From Paenibacillus uliginis N3/975 (GTDB lineage: Bacteria; Bacillota; Bacilli; Paenibacillales; Paenibacillaceae): 64,000 nucleotides of DNA. The notes below the pieces were generated by a model, which was not told the origin of the DNA, did no database searches, and saw only the letters and a program-made list of their open reading frames with translations. Positions 54,590 through 63,664 of the stretch are shown here, in pieces; within the stretch, counting starts at the first letter, position 1; each line of letters starts with the position of its first letter. The translations under genes and the position numbers were made by a program. Location: the NCBI RefSeq assembly GCF_900177425.1, contig NZ_LT840184.1, positions 326,308-390,307 of the forward strand, read 5' to 3'.

Positions 54590-56182
54590 ATGCGATCTAC
54601 ATTTCATTCATTAGAAACGGCCAAGCGGAGCCTGTTTACACAAACAGCCGCACTCGGAACGACAGGTCATAATATTGCTAATGCCAATACGGAAGGCTAC
54701 TCCCGTCAAGTGGTGAAGATGCAAGCGTCCATTCCAATGGAAGCCTACGGTTTGTCACGTTCCACTATCGCTGGACAGATGGGTACAGGCGTTGAGTTCA
54801 CTAGTATTGATCGTATCCGGGAGATGTTTTTGGATGATCAGTTCCGCGGTGAGAACAGTTCGTTCGGCAGCTGGAACATACAATATGACACGCTGGACAA
54901 GCTGGAGGCGATTATAAATGAGCCTTCCGACAGCGGTATCCGCAAAGTTATGGATAAGTTCTGGAACTCATGGTCTGAGCTGTCTAAAAGCCCCGATGAC
55001 CCGACTGCACGCAAAATCGTGAAGCAAACGGCTGAGGCCTTGACTGACGCACTCAATCATATGAGTACTCAGCTAGATAATTTGAGTAAGGATTTGAATT
55101 CCAATATCGATGTTAAGGCTAGGGAAGCCCAAGGGTACTTAACAACGATTGCTGACTTAAATAAGACGATTAACCGGATCGAACAAATGGGTGATCAGGC
55201 AAACGATCTCCGCGACCAACGCGATCTGATGGCCGATAAGCTGTCCAAAATTATGGACATCACGGTAACGGATGGCGAGGGAGGATACAATGTATCCCTT
55301 GGCGGACAAAATCTTGTAGAAGGCGAAGCGGTGACCGTAACCGTTGACGGTGCGTTCCTGACTACAGCTTTTGCAAGTGGTGATCTTAAGGGCGGAGAAG
55401 TCCACGGAATGATTATCTCAAAGGATACACTCGTGGAGGATTATCGGAATCAGATCAACTCGCTCGCGAATACACTTGTTAACGGGGATGTTGAGGTTAC
55501 ACTCCCAGCAGGAGCGATGCCTCCAGAAGGGACAATCCTAACCTCCGACGCGGAAGTTAAAATCAATGGACAGGTCAGCACTTTACCAGCAGGCCAGCCT
55601 ATGCCTAAAGGTGCTGTACTGAACAAAGATGTCTCTACGACTGTAAAAGGTTTTAACGGCCTTCATCAGCTTGGATATACGATGGATGGTTCCACTGACA
55701 AAGGGGTGCCGTTTTTTACGGCAGTAGATGGTGGCTCTACCATTACGGCGGGTAATATTCGTCTAAACCAGGTTATTTCGGATAATCCCGATAAAATTGC
55801 TACTTCCATGAGGCTCTCTTCAGACGGGAATTCTGTAATCAACGGGAATAATGATCTGGCTAAGCTGCTGACAAATCTTAAGGATTCTCCGTTTACAATA
55901 CTAGGTGGTACAAGCAGCTCGACTATTGACGGACTGTTCAGATCGATGGTTGGACAATTAGGTGTCCAAACACAGGAGAGTTATCGCCAGACTGAGAACT
56001 CTTATACCCTAGTTTCACAGGTTGAGACCCGCCGCATGTCTGTCAGCGGTGTTTCCTTGGACGAAGAGATGACCAATATGATTAAATTCCAACACGCCTA
56101 TAGTGCGGCCTCCCGTTTCTTGACGACTTTTGACCAGTTGCTAGACAAGTTGATCAATTCCACTGGCGTGGTAGGAAGATAA
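54590..56182 (+). CDS. flgK: Flagellar hook-associated protein 1 (FlgK)
   Basis: 530 residues. N-terminal LETAKRSLFTQTAALGTTGHNIANANTEGYSRQ and C-terminal GVSLDEEMTNMIKFQHAYSAASRFLTTFDQLLDKLI form the coiled D0 helices of HAP1, which joins hook and filament. ATG at 54590 follows ACAGGAGG. The middle domain contains a repeated LPAGxxMPxG(A/T) pattern (about 303-350; LPAGAMPPEG, LPAGQPMPKG), likely an expanded surface loop. Confidence 0.95.
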   Translation: MRSTFHSLETAKRSLFTQTAALGTTGHNIANANTEGYSRQVVKMQASIPMEAYGLSRSTIAGQMGTGVEFTSIDRIREMFLDDQFRGENSSFGSWNIQYDTLDKLEAIINEPSDSGIRKVMDKFWNSWSELSKSPDDPTARKIVKQTAEALTDALNHMSTQLDNLSKDLNSNIDVKAREAQGYLTTIADLNKTINRIEQMGDQANDLRDQRDLMADKLSKIMDITVTDGEGGYNVSLGGQNLVEGEAVTVTVDGAFLTTAFASGDLKGGEVHGMIISKDTLVEDYRNQINSLANTLVNGDVEVTLPAGAMPPEGTILTSDAEVKINGQVSTLPAGQPMPKGAVLNKDVSTTVKGFNGLHQLGYTMDGSTDKGVPFFTAVDGGSTITAGNIRLNQVISDNPDKIATSMRLSSDGNSVINGNNDLAKLLTNLKDSPFTILGGTSSSTIDGLFRSMVGQLGVQTQESYRQTENSYTLVSQVETRRMSVSGVSLDEEMTNMIKFQHAYSAASRFLTTFDQLLDKLINSTGVVGR

Positions 56183-56204
56183 TGAGGAAGGAAGGTATTT
56201 AATT

Positions 56205-57122
56205 ATGTTAAGAGTCACCACAAATATGATGAGCAGCCAGTTGATGTTGAACCTAAACAGGAATGCTCAGCGGATGAATGAAACACAACTGCAGGCATCG
56301 ACTGGTCGTAAGCTTAATAAGCCATCTGATGATCCGGTTGGAATCACATATTCACTGCGTTACCGTGGAGAGCTTTCATCCAACGAGCAGTACCAGAAGA
56401 ATGTGGATAATGCCGTATCTTGGTTGGATTTTAGTGATAGTACCATGAATCAGGCTGGAGATGTATTAAATAGATTGAAGGCCCTGGTTGTCCAGGCCTC
56501 TACGGAGACCAACCCACAATCTGGATTAGACAGTATTAGTCAGGAAGTCTCCCAGTTGAAGGAGCAACTCGTTGATATAGCAAACAGCAGACTAAACGGA
56601 AAATATGTGTTTAATGGACAGCAATACGACAAGATGCCGTATGGTTTTCCGAAGAATCCAGATGGATCTCTGGATACGTCTACAGCGGGTGCTACTACCA
56701 CTGATCAAGGTGCTGTTGAATACTTGGTGGGTGAAAATGTTAAAATCGGTATTAACGTGACAGGTAGTGACGTTTTTGGTAGTGGAAATGACAATGTCTT
56801 TGTTATAATGGACCGTGTTTCCCAAGCTCTTAAGGACGGTAAACATGACGAAGTTAGTGCAGAACTAGCTAATATTGAGTCAAGTATGGACCGCCTGCTT
56901 AGTATGCGTGCTGAAGTGGGCGCGAAGACGAACCGAATTGAGTTGATGGAGAATCGATTAGGAGATCTTGAGCTTAATTTAACGGAGCTTCAGGCTAAAA
57001 CGGAGGATGCTGATTTTGGAGAGTTGATTATGCGCTCCAAAATTCAAGAGAATATTTATAACGCATCTCTATCAGCAGGTGCTAAAATTATTCAACCCTC
57101 ATTAGTTGATTTCCTGAGATAA
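56205..57122 (+). CDS. flgL: Flagellar hook-associated protein 3 (FlgL)
   Basis: 305 residues. N-terminal LRVTTNMMSSQLMLNLNRNAQRMNETQLQASTGRKL and the flagellin-like C-terminus (GAKTNRIELMENRLGDLE..) identify HAP3. ATG at 56205 follows GGAAGG, 22 bases after flgK. In B. subtilis yviE lies between flgL and fliW; here no such gene is found. Confidence 0.95.
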   Translation: MLRVTTNMMSSQLMLNLNRNAQRMNETQLQASTGRKLNKPSDDPVGITYSLRYRGELSSNEQYQKNVDNAVSWLDFSDSTMNQAGDVLNRLKALVVQASTETNPQSGLDSISQEVSQLKEQLVDIANSRLNGKYVFNGQQYDKMPYGFPKNPDGSLDTSTAGATTTDQGAVEYLVGENVKIGINVTGSDVFGSGNDNVFVIMDRVSQALKDGKHDEVSAELANIESSMDRLLSMRAEVGAKTNRIELMENRLGDLELNLTELQAKTEDADFGELIMRSKIQENIYNASLSAGAKIIQPSLVDFLR

Positions 57123-57155
57123 CCATTAATAGAAATTTGGTGTGTAAAGCTTAGG

Positions 57156-57198
57156 AAGCTGTAGATGGCGGTAAGTCTATCTATAGCTTTCTTTTAAT
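57156..57198 (+). terminator. Possible terminator after flgL
   Basis: AAGCTGTAGAT pairs imperfectly with ATCTATAGCTT around a ~9-base loop, then TCTTTTAATTT. Confidence 0.55.
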
Positions 57199-57222
57199 TT
57201 ATTTAGGATTGGAGTGGTGTAT

Positions 57223-57669
57223 ATGATTATTCATACGTCGATGTGGGGGGAATTGGATACGCCAGAAAGCCAAATCTACAATTTTCCCAAGGGAATACCA
57301 GGGTTTGAGGAAGAGCATCAATTTGCTCTTATTGATGAAGAGGACAGCCCGTTTGTATATATGCAGTCCTTGAAGCAAAAGCATCTCACGTTTGTTATGG
57401 CAGATCCCTTTCTTTTTTATCCTGACTATGAATTTGATTTACCTGATACTGATGCAGAAGAACTTTGTATTGATGATGCGATATCTGTGAAGTGTATTAT
57501 TACGGTAAGAGAGAAGATCGAAGAGTCCAGTATAAATCTACTTGCCCCGCTGGTGTTCAATCCTCAACAAAGGTTAGGTAAACAAGTTGTGCTTCAAGGA
57601 GTGCCATATCGTACAAGCCATCGTCTATGGAACGATTCTGTTGATGAGAATGGAAGGGACGGTGTTTAA
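57223..57669 (+). CDS. fliW: Flagellar assembly factor FliW
   Basis: 148 residues. FliW binds flagellin and antagonises CsrA. Typical stretches: YNFPKGIPGFEEEHQFALI, LVMADPFLFYPDYEFDLPD-like segment (here TFVMADPFLFYPDY) and NLLAPLVFNPQQRLGKQVVL. ATG at 57223 follows GGAGTGGTG; GTG at 57214 overlaps that site. It is three bases from csrA, as in Bacillus. Confidence 0.94.
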   Translation: MIIHTSMWGELDTPESQIYNFPKGIPGFEEEHQFALIDEEDSPFVYMQSLKQKHLTFVMADPFLFYPDYEFDLPDTDAEELCIDDAISVKCIITVREKIEESSINLLAPLVFNPQQRLGKQVVLQGVPYRTSHRLWNDSVDENGRDGV

Positions 57670-57672
57670 GCA

Positions 57673-57912
57673 ATGCTGGTACTCTCACGTAAAGTAGGGG
57701 AATCCATCGTTATTCAGGATCAGATTGAGGTCACCGTTCTCAGTGTAGAGGGGGAAACGGTTCGTATCGGGGTCAAGGCTCCCAAACAGGTTGATATTTT
57801 CCGTGAGGAAGTGTATCTCTCAATCCAGGAATCTAACCAAGAGTCTGCGACTCCTACACAGGCTGGCATGAACGCTTTAATAAAGATGGTAGACCAAAAA
57901 AATAAAAATTAA
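57673..57912 (+). CDS. csrA: Carbon storage regulator / translation repressor CsrA
   Basis: 79 residues. [38 protein letters not shown] is the full RNA-binding CsrA fold with Arg44-equivalent in the EVYLSIQES region preceded by VDIFREEVY. In B. subtilis it blocks hag translation until FliW removes it. ATG at 57673, 3 bases after fliW; no close ribosome-binding site is seen, so translation may be coupled to fliW. Confidence 0.96.
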   Translation: MLVLSRKVGESIVIQDQIEVTVLSVEGETVRIGVKAPKQVDIFREEVYLSIQESNQESATPTQAGMNALIKMVDQKNKN

Positions 57913-57931
57913 AAAAAGTAAACTTTGCTAT

Positions 57932-57957
57932 TAAAAGTTGCTCCTTCCTGACGATAT
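57932..57957 (+). promoter_or_regulatory. Sigma-D-type promoter of hag
   Basis: TAAA (57932-57935), 14 bases, GACGATAT (57950-57957); read as TTAA from 57931 the spacer is 15. One mismatch in the -10 to GCCGATAT. Confidence 0.7.
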
Positions 57958-58009
57958 ATATAATAGAGCGGTAATTCTTCAGGGCGGCCGACCTGTGAAG
58001 ACGCTCATA

Positions 58010-58050
58010 CCACAAGGATGTGGGAATTAAAACTATTTCAGGGAGGAAAC
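58010..58050 (+). promoter_or_regulatory. CsrA-binding sites in the hag leader
   Basis: CCACA-AGGA-TGTGG (58010-58023) is a hairpin with AGGA in the loop; ACAAGGATGT matches the CsrA SELEX consensus core ACARGGAUGU in all ten positions. A second GGA-rich site, CAGGGAGGAAAC (58039-58050), overlaps the ribosome-binding site. A CsrA dimer bridging them would block translation. Confidence 0.8.
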
Positions 58051-58055
58051 AAACA

Positions 58056-58826
58056 ATGATTATCAATCATAACGTACCAGCTTTGAACACACACCGTAAC
58101 ATGGGTCTGAACACGAATGCAGCAAGCAAGAACATGGAGAAATTGTCTTCTGGTCTTCGCATTAACCGTGCAGCTGACGATGCTGCTGGTCTTTCGATTT
58201 CCGAAAAAATGCGCGGTCAAATCCGCGGTCTAGAGCAAGCACAACGTAACGTTCAAGACGGTATCTCTTTCGCACAAACAGCTGAGGGTGCTATGAACGA
58301 AGTTAGCTCCATGTTGACTCGTATTAAAGAACTGAGCGTACAGCAAGAAAATGGAACTTACAGCAATAGCGATAAATCCAACATCAAAGCTGAGCTTGGA
58401 CAACTGGGCGCACAAATCGACAGTATCCTTACAAACACAAAATTTAACGGAATTAATATCTCTGGTGGCTCGGTTGCAATCCAAGCTGACGATGATGCTT
58501 TCCAAATCACTATTAATGGTATTAGTTCTGCTGGCTTTAAAGGTTTGACTTCTGCAGTAACACTTGCAAGTGCTACTTCTGCAATTGAAGCAGTAGCTAA
58601 GCAACGTGCTCAATTGGGTGCTGTACAAAACCGTCTGGAGTACACTTCCAATAACTTGGGTACAACTGTTGAGAACCTGACTGCTTCCGAATCCCGTATC
58701 CGTGATACCGATATGGCAAAAGAAATGGTTAACCTGTCTAAAAACAACATCTTGTTGCAAGCTTCCCAATCCATGCTTGCGCAAGCTAACTCTGCTCCAC
58801 AAGGCGTTTTGTCCCTGCTTCGTTAA
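58056..58826 (+). CDS. hag: Flagellin
   Basis: 256 residues, short for flagellin: the D0/D1 N-terminal (MIINHNVPALNTHRNMG.., LRINRAADDAAGLSISEKMRGQ) and C-terminal (ENLTASESRIRDTDMAKEMV.., LAQANSAPQGVLSLLR) helices are complete, but the outer domain is only about 60 residues. Asp-rich, Ser/Thr-rich central part could be glycosylated by the Maf-type protein downstream. ATG at 58056 follows GGGAGG. Controlled by a sigma-D promoter and CsrA sites. Confidence 0.97.
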   Translation: MIINHNVPALNTHRNMGLNTNAASKNMEKLSSGLRINRAADDAAGLSISEKMRGQIRGLEQAQRNVQDGISFAQTAEGAMNEVSSMLTRIKELSVQQENGTYSNSDKSNIKAELGQLGAQIDSILTNTKFNGINISGGSVAIQADDDAFQITINGISSAGFKGLTSAVTLASATSAIEAVAKQRAQLGAVQNRLEYTSNNLGTTVENLTASESRIRDTDMAKEMVNLSKNNILLQASQSMLAQANSAPQGVLSLLR

Positions 58827-58849
58827 TACTGGACATAGATTGATTTTTC

Positions 58850-58881
58850 AAAAGATCCTGCTCACGGCAGGGTCTTTTTTA
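58850..58881 (+). terminator. Terminator after hag
   Basis: AGATCCTGC pairs with G(G)CAGGGTCT around a short loop, then TTTTTT. Confidence 0.88.
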
Positions 58882-58899
58882 CTTTTTATTTGTTTACCA

Positions 58900-58926
58900 T
58901 AAAAATAATACATAATTGACCGATAT
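58900..58926 (+). promoter_or_regulatory. Sigma-D-type promoter of flaG-fliDST
   Basis: TAAA (58900-58903), 15 bases, ACCGATAT (58919-58926). Only the first base of the -10 differs from the consensus. Confidence 0.78.
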
Positions 58927-59005
58927 ATAAGATAGTAGCAGTACAAGACAACTCTGATTAGACTCGCTGAAGTTTATTAAAACTATAAGTGGAGGTTTAT
59001 ATGAT

Positions 59006-59377
59006 ATGAACCCGATGATATCGTCCAACACTGGGAATGTTCCAGCAATTCCACAGACAAATTTACATAAGCGAGATATAGCGGTGGATAACGAGAACGG
59101 TCAACTTGCTGCACAGGCGACAGCACTTGCAGGAGGTAACAAGCAACAACAAACATTAGAAGACACTGTTCAGCAACTGCAAAAGGCTATTGATGCTATT
59201 CAGGGCCCTCCAAGAACACTCGAATTTTCTATTCATGAAAAAACGAATGCTATTATGATTAAAGTTATGAATAAAGAGACAGGCGATCTTATTCGTGAAG
59301 TGCCGCCCGAGAAAATTTTAGATCTGGCAGCCAAAATGATGGAGATCACCGGTATTATTGTCGATAAGAAGATATAA
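59006..59377 (+). CDS. flaG: FlaG family flagellar protein (YvyC)
   Basis: 123 residues. The C-terminal FlaG domain (LEFSIHEKTNAIMIKVMNKETGDLIREVPPEKILDLAAKMMEI) is unmistakable; the N-terminal half is variable. FlaG affects filament length or cap behaviour in other bacteria. ATG at 59006 follows GGAGGT. It begins the flaG-fliD-fliS-fliT unit. Confidence 0.93.
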   Translation: MNPMISSNTGNVPAIPQTNLHKRDIAVDNENGQLAAQATALAGGNKQQQTLEDTVQQLQKAIDAIQGPPRTLEFSIHEKTNAIMIKVMNKETGDLIREVPPEKILDLAAKMMEITGIIVDKKI

Positions 59378-59389
59378 GGAGATGAAAGC

Positions 59390-60895
59390 ATGGTAACCAG
59401 AATCGGTGGTCTTGCATCAGGTATGGATATTGATGCAATGGTTAAGAAATTGATGACGGCTGAACGAAAGCCGCTTGATAAATTGAATCAGCAGAAACAG
59501 TTAATGGAGTGGAAACGCGAGAGTTATCGTGAAACAAGTACGAAGTTGGTGTCGTTTCTCCAAGATAAATTATCAAAACTATCCATGAGCAGTTCCATCA
59601 GTGCTCAAAAGGCAACGGTAACCGGTAATACGGAATCATTGTCTGCTGTTGCCTCATCTTCTGCCAGCGGTGTTCTCGATATTACGGTGGAGAGACTTGC
59701 TACAGCTTCTCGGTCAGTGACTGTTCTAGATAAAGATGCAGATGGAAAAGTGATTCCATTTGATATGGATGGTTCTACATTACTATCTGATTCCAAATTA
59801 AATATCAGTGCAGGATTTGTAAAAATAGGAAATGTTGACATTGAAGTTACAGCTACGGATACGATCGATTCTTTTGTACAAAAAATAAACAATAGTAAAG
59901 AAGCGGGTGTCACTGCTCTCTATGATAAAAACTCAGGTTTGTCTCTGACAAGTAAAACAACGGGTTCAAATGAGATTGAAATAGCGACAGAGATATCGAG
60001 TGCATTCAAATTAAAATCCACCGCGGGTGTGGACGCTGCTTTAACGGTTAATGGTTTGGCCATCACTAAGTCCTCTAATACATTTGATCTAAATGGAGTA
60101 GCTATAACACTCAAGGCCCCAACTAATGGACAAGTAACCCGAGTTGAGGTTTCTAAGGATACAGATAAACTCGTTGAGACAGTTCAAAGTTTTGTAGATG
60201 CGTATAATGATGTTTTAACTACACTGAACAGTAAGGTGAGCGAAGAACGTTATAAAAAATACACTCCACTTAGCACTGAAGAAAGGGCTGCAATGAGTGA
60301 TGAAGAAGCGAAATTGTGGACCTCAAAGGCGAAAAGTGGGATGCTTAGAAATGATAGCATTCTACAAGATACCATTTCTGAAATGCGTACGGCTATGCTT
60401 CAGGGTGTGGATATCGGTAGGGTAGAGAACGGTATAAACAAACCCTTAATGCTTTCTGAACTAGGCATTACAACAGGGACATATGACACTAAGGGAAAAT
60501 TGATTCTGGATCAGGACAAACTCCGTTCAGCACTTGAGAAGGATCCAGACATTGTTAACAATTTTTTTGGTAAGCAGGATCCTGCCAATTTGTTAACAAA
60601 TGTATATACATCTCAGGACGGGGTATTTGCTAAATTAAAGAAAATAACAAATGTTAGTCTACAAAAGATGGCAGATACAGCCGGTACATCTCGGGTAAGT
60701 AGTGATTTGAGTTCTACGTTTTTAAGTACGAGCTCGATGGGGGAGCAATTGACGAGTCTTGAACGACGAATAAGTGACATGACGAGCCGTCTGAATAGGA
60801 TTGAAACGAATTATTTTAAAAAGTTTACTGCAATGGAAACAGCTATTAACAGATATAACAATCAATCATCAAGTCTCGCGAGTTTCATGTCTTAA
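59390..60895 (+). CDS. fliD: Flagellar filament cap FliD (HAP2)
   Basis: 501 residues. FliD caps the filament and folds incoming flagellin. N-terminal RIGGLASGMDIDAMVKKLMTAERKPLDKLNQQKQ and the C-terminal SLERRISDMTSRLNRIETNYFKKFTAMETAI fit. ATG at 59390 follows AAGGAGATG, 12 bases after flaG. Confidence 0.95.
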   Translation: MVTRIGGLASGMDIDAMVKKLMTAERKPLDKLNQQKQLMEWKRESYRETSTKLVSFLQDKLSKLSMSSSISAQKATVTGNTESLSAVASSSASGVLDITVERLATASRSVTVLDKDADGKVIPFDMDGSTLLSDSKLNISAGFVKIGNVDIEVTATDTIDSFVQKINNSKEAGVTALYDKNSGLSLTSKTTGSNEIEIATEISSAFKLKSTAGVDAALTVNGLAITKSSNTFDLNGVAITLKAPTNGQVTRVEVSKDTDKLVETVQSFVDAYNDVLTTLNSKVSEERYKKYTPLSTEERAAMSDEEAKLWTSKAKSGMLRNDSILQDTISEMRTAMLQGVDIGRVENGINKPLMLSELGITTGTYDTKGKLILDQDKLRSALEKDPDIVNNFFGKQDPANLLTNVYTSQDGVFAKLKKITNVSLQKMADTAGTSRVSSDLSSTFLSTSSMGEQLTSLERRISDMTSRLNRIETNYFKKFTAMETAINRYNNQSSSLASFMS

Positions 60896-60909
60896 GGGAG
60901 GTTTTACAA

Positions 60910-61293
60910 TTGATTAACTCACCCTATCAAAAATATCAGCAAATACAGGCTCAGACTGCATCCAAACCTAAACTTCTAATCATGCTTTATGATGGAGCAA
61001 TTCGCTTTGTCCGTTCTGGAATCGAGGGTATTGAGGAACATAATGTTGAGAAATCCAACAATAACCTGTGCAAGGCACAAGCCATTGTACATGAGCTTAT
61101 TTCTTCATTAAACTTCGATTATCCTATATCATATGACTTGGTGCGAATCTACGAATATATACTAAATCAGTTGATAGAGGCCAATGTGAAAAAATCGGTC
61201 CTCCCTGCACAGGAGGTATTGGAACACTTATCTGATTTGCGTGAGGCTTGGATTGAAGCAAGTAAGGCACCAGGTTTTGGTGGTGGAGTATGA
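60910..61293 (+). CDS. fliS: Flagellin export chaperone FliS
   Basis: 127 residues, four-helix bundle. YQKYQQIQAQTASKPKLLIMLYDGAIRFV is the FliS N-terminus. It binds the C-terminus of flagellin before export. The TTG at 60910 follows GGGAGG. It overlaps fliT by 4 bases. Confidence 0.94.
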   Translation: MINSPYQKYQQIQAQTASKPKLLIMLYDGAIRFVRSGIEGIEEHNVEKSNNNLCKAQAIVHELISSLNFDYPISYDLVRIYEYILNQLIEANVKKSVLPAQEVLEHLSDLREAWIEASKAPGFGGGV

Positions 61294-61637
61294 AGGGTGA
61301 TAGCGAATTAAATCAGTTGCTAGATGAATTGGAGCATATAACCAATACGGTGATCGATAATTTGTTGAATATGGATGAAGAGGATTTTGAGCAGTTTGTG
61401 AGTAAAAGGCAAAATATTGTGGAGCAGTTGGAGCCTTACCGCTCTATAATGAACGACACTGATAAACAGAAAATTCGAGCAATAATAGACCATGACCCTG
61501 AGATCCTTGAGCAAATGCACGCTCTGAAACAGGAAGCGGGTAACTGGATGGAGAAGAGAGAGTCCATCCGAGTACAACAGAATGCATATCAGCATGCTTA
61601 TACCTACGATAGTTTGTTTATAGATCATAAGAAATGA
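61290..61637 (+). CDS. fliT: Flagellar chaperone FliT-like protein
   Basis: 115 residues, wholly helical, charged (LDELEHITNTVIDNLLNMDEEDFEQFVSKRQNIVEQL). Sequence conservation is low in this family; the call is from size, helical content and position after fliS with an ATGA overlap. FliT is the chaperone for FliD. Confidence 0.8.
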   Translation: MKGDSELNQLLDELEHITNTVIDNLLNMDEEDFEQFVSKRQNIVEQLEPYRSIMNDTDKQKIRAIIDHDPEILEQMHALKQEAGNWMEKRESIRVQQNAYQHAYTYDSLFIDHKK

Positions 61638-61666
61638 ATGAGTACTCTATTTTTTAGCAATATAAT

Positions 61667-61737
61667 AATGCCTACTTTTGAATTCAAAGGGGCCGCTCTC
61701 TCGGGAGAAGCCTTAGAATTTAAAGGGGGCATTTTTT
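61667..61737 (+). terminator. Long bulged terminator after fliT
   Basis: AATGCC pairs with GGCATT, GAATTC with GAATT, and an inner GGCC-GCTCTC/GGAG-AAGCC hairpin, followed by TTTTTT. A repeated GAATTnAAAGGGG motif is part of the stem. Just beyond, TCCGATAT at 61787-61794 resembles a sigma-D -10 without a good -35. Confidence 0.6.
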
Positions 61738-61835
61738 GAATTGAGGGGGGTTTTTTTATGAAAAGGTTCATTCCCTCAACAATAAGTCCGATATATTATA
61801 GAGAACAATTTTAATTTTGGATTGGTGGTATCTTC

Positions 61836-63611
61836 ATGTCTAACTTACAAGTAAACTATAGTTCGCTAAAACAGAGGTTTCCCCATGTTAGAACGAAGAT
61901 GGATATTATACAAAATTCCCATCCAACTGAATCAAGTTTATATGTAGAAATGATCGATAGGGACTCAGCCTGGCTACAGGCTGTTGAGTCCTCGTTAAAT
62001 GACTGTAAAATCGTTTTTGTATATGGATTTGGAAGAGGATTTAGTATAGCAGATCTGCTTGATCGGTATCCGGATTGCTGGTTTTTTGTGTATGAGCCTG
62101 ACGAAAATCTTTTTCTTGAAACCCTATCTGAATACGATATTTCATTTATATTAGAACATCCAAATTTTTACTGGTTATCCGTGGGTGAGTCGCAATTAAA
62201 CATGCTGTTTCATATGGTTTGTAGTTACATGCAGGATGAAATGGTTTTTGTAGCGTTACGACATTATCTAGAAAATGATATGGATATTCTACGCGGCATT
62301 AAACAAAAGTTTATGGAATACAGAGACACATTCTATTCTAATAAGCATACGGAGCATCGTTTCCGAGAGGAATGGACTCGGAATTATTTGTACCATGTAA
62401 CTGATATACTTAATACTCCATCGATTGAGCAACTTTTTTATTCCTTTGAGGGAAGTACTGCAGTTATTGTTTCGTCAGGACCATCTCTACAGGAAGATAT
62501 AGAGTACTTGAAAAAATTACATCCTCATGCTCTTATTATTGCAGCCGGTTCGAGTATACAGGCACTAATTAAGCATGGTATTCGTCCCCATCTAATAGTT
62601 ATTATGGATGGGCACCCAATTAACAAACGGATATTTTCAACCCCAGAATCACTTGAAGCACCTCTTCTGTTTACATCGTCTTCTTATTATGAAATATCTG
62701 ATTTAAAACACACTCAAAAAATTCATAGTATCATGAAGAGTGATGCTGTATCTCAATATTTGTTAGAGTACAGTCGGGAACAACTCTTTATATCTCCATC
62801 GGCAACTGTAGCAGGAACAGCCATTCAGGCTGCTGCATGCCTTGGTGCTAAAAGAATTGTTCTGGCAGGGCAAGACCTCTCCTTTCCGGACCAAAAGTTT
62901 TATACAGATGGAATTGAGCACTTTTCTTCAGATAATACGGATGAAAAAGTACAGACTGCACATAAGAAAGTGCTTAATGTGAAAGGGACGTATAATCCCA
63001 CTGATGATAGTTTTCTATTGATGAAAGATGGAATTGAGAATCTAATTACGGGACTTCCAAAAGTTGAATTTATTAACACTAGTCGCAATGGAGCCGCCAT
63101 TGAAGGGGCACCATTCAAGCCGATAGATGAGCTATATGAGCAGTTACAATCTGAAAGGGTCGAATCAGATGCAATAGGTGATTGGATTGAAAACAATCAT
63201 CACATCGTAGACAATAGTCGAATGCTTTATTTTAAAGAAAAACTAGAACTAACTCTTCTGGACCTGTTAAATGTACGTTCAGAGATTAAATTGATAAAGA
63301 ATCACTTGAATAAGCTGCGCGAGTTAAGTCGAATAAAACCGATAAAAGCACAAAGAGAATTAGAATTGATTGAACAGATGTGGGGCGCTATTGCGAACAG
63401 AGGTTGGTTTGCACCTATCGTGGAATCTATTCTGCCCTTACAAATCGCTAAATTTGATCAGTTGTTACCAATCATCATTACAGAACAAAATCTTATTCGT
63501 AAGACAGATCTGATCTGCGAGAATCTCGGTAGTTTGCTTACAGAGATCAATGATAGAATTCCTGATTTGGAAGATATGTTTGCAGAATCGCTTCTTCGAT
63601 TTAAGGATTAG
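61836..63611 (+). CDS. Maf-type flagellin glycosylation protein (DUF115 / MptE-like)
   Basis: 591 residues. The central domain (about 200-400) is the 6-hydroxymethylpterin-pyrophosphokinase MptE-like/DUF115 fold: STAVIVSSGPSLQEDIEYL, LIIAAGSSIQALIKHGIRPHLIVIMDGHP, and GTAIQAAACLGAKRIVLAGQDLSF. Such Maf proteins transfer nonulosonic acids to flagellin in Campylobacter, Aeromonas and Clostridium. ATG at 61836 follows TTGGTGG. Located directly after the filament genes and before a nucleotide-sugar dehydratase gene, both point to flagellin glycosylation. The AT content is higher than in the upstream core genes. Confidence 0.87.
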   Translation: MSNLQVNYSSLKQRFPHVRTKMDIIQNSHPTESSLYVEMIDRDSAWLQAVESSLNDCKIVFVYGFGRGFSIADLLDRYPDCWFFVYEPDENLFLETLSEYDISFILEHPNFYWLSVGESQLNMLFHMVCSYMQDEMVFVALRHYLENDMDILRGIKQKFMEYRDTFYSNKHTEHRFREEWTRNYLYHVTDILNTPSIEQLFYSFEGSTAVIVSSGPSLQEDIEYLKKLHPHALIIAAGSSIQALIKHGIRPHLIVIMDGHPINKRIFSTPESLEAPLLFTSSSYYEISDLKHTQKIHSIMKSDAVSQYLLEYSREQLFISPSATVAGTAIQAAACLGAKRIVLAGQDLSFPDQKFYTDGIEHFSSDNTDEKVQTAHKKVLNVKGTYNPTDDSFLLMKDGIENLITGLPKVEFINTSRNGAAIEGAPFKPIDELYEQLQSERVESDAIGDWIENNHHIVDNSRMLYFKEKLELTLLDLLNVRSEIKLIKNHLNKLRELSRIKPIKAQRELELIEQMWGAIANRGWFAPIVESILPLQIAKFDQLLPIIITEQNLIRKTDLICENLGSLLTEINDRIPDLEDMFAESLLRFKD

Positions 63612-63664
63612 ACTGACTTCAGACTTCCAAACAACTCTCTAACGTCTTATATACGGAGGTAATT

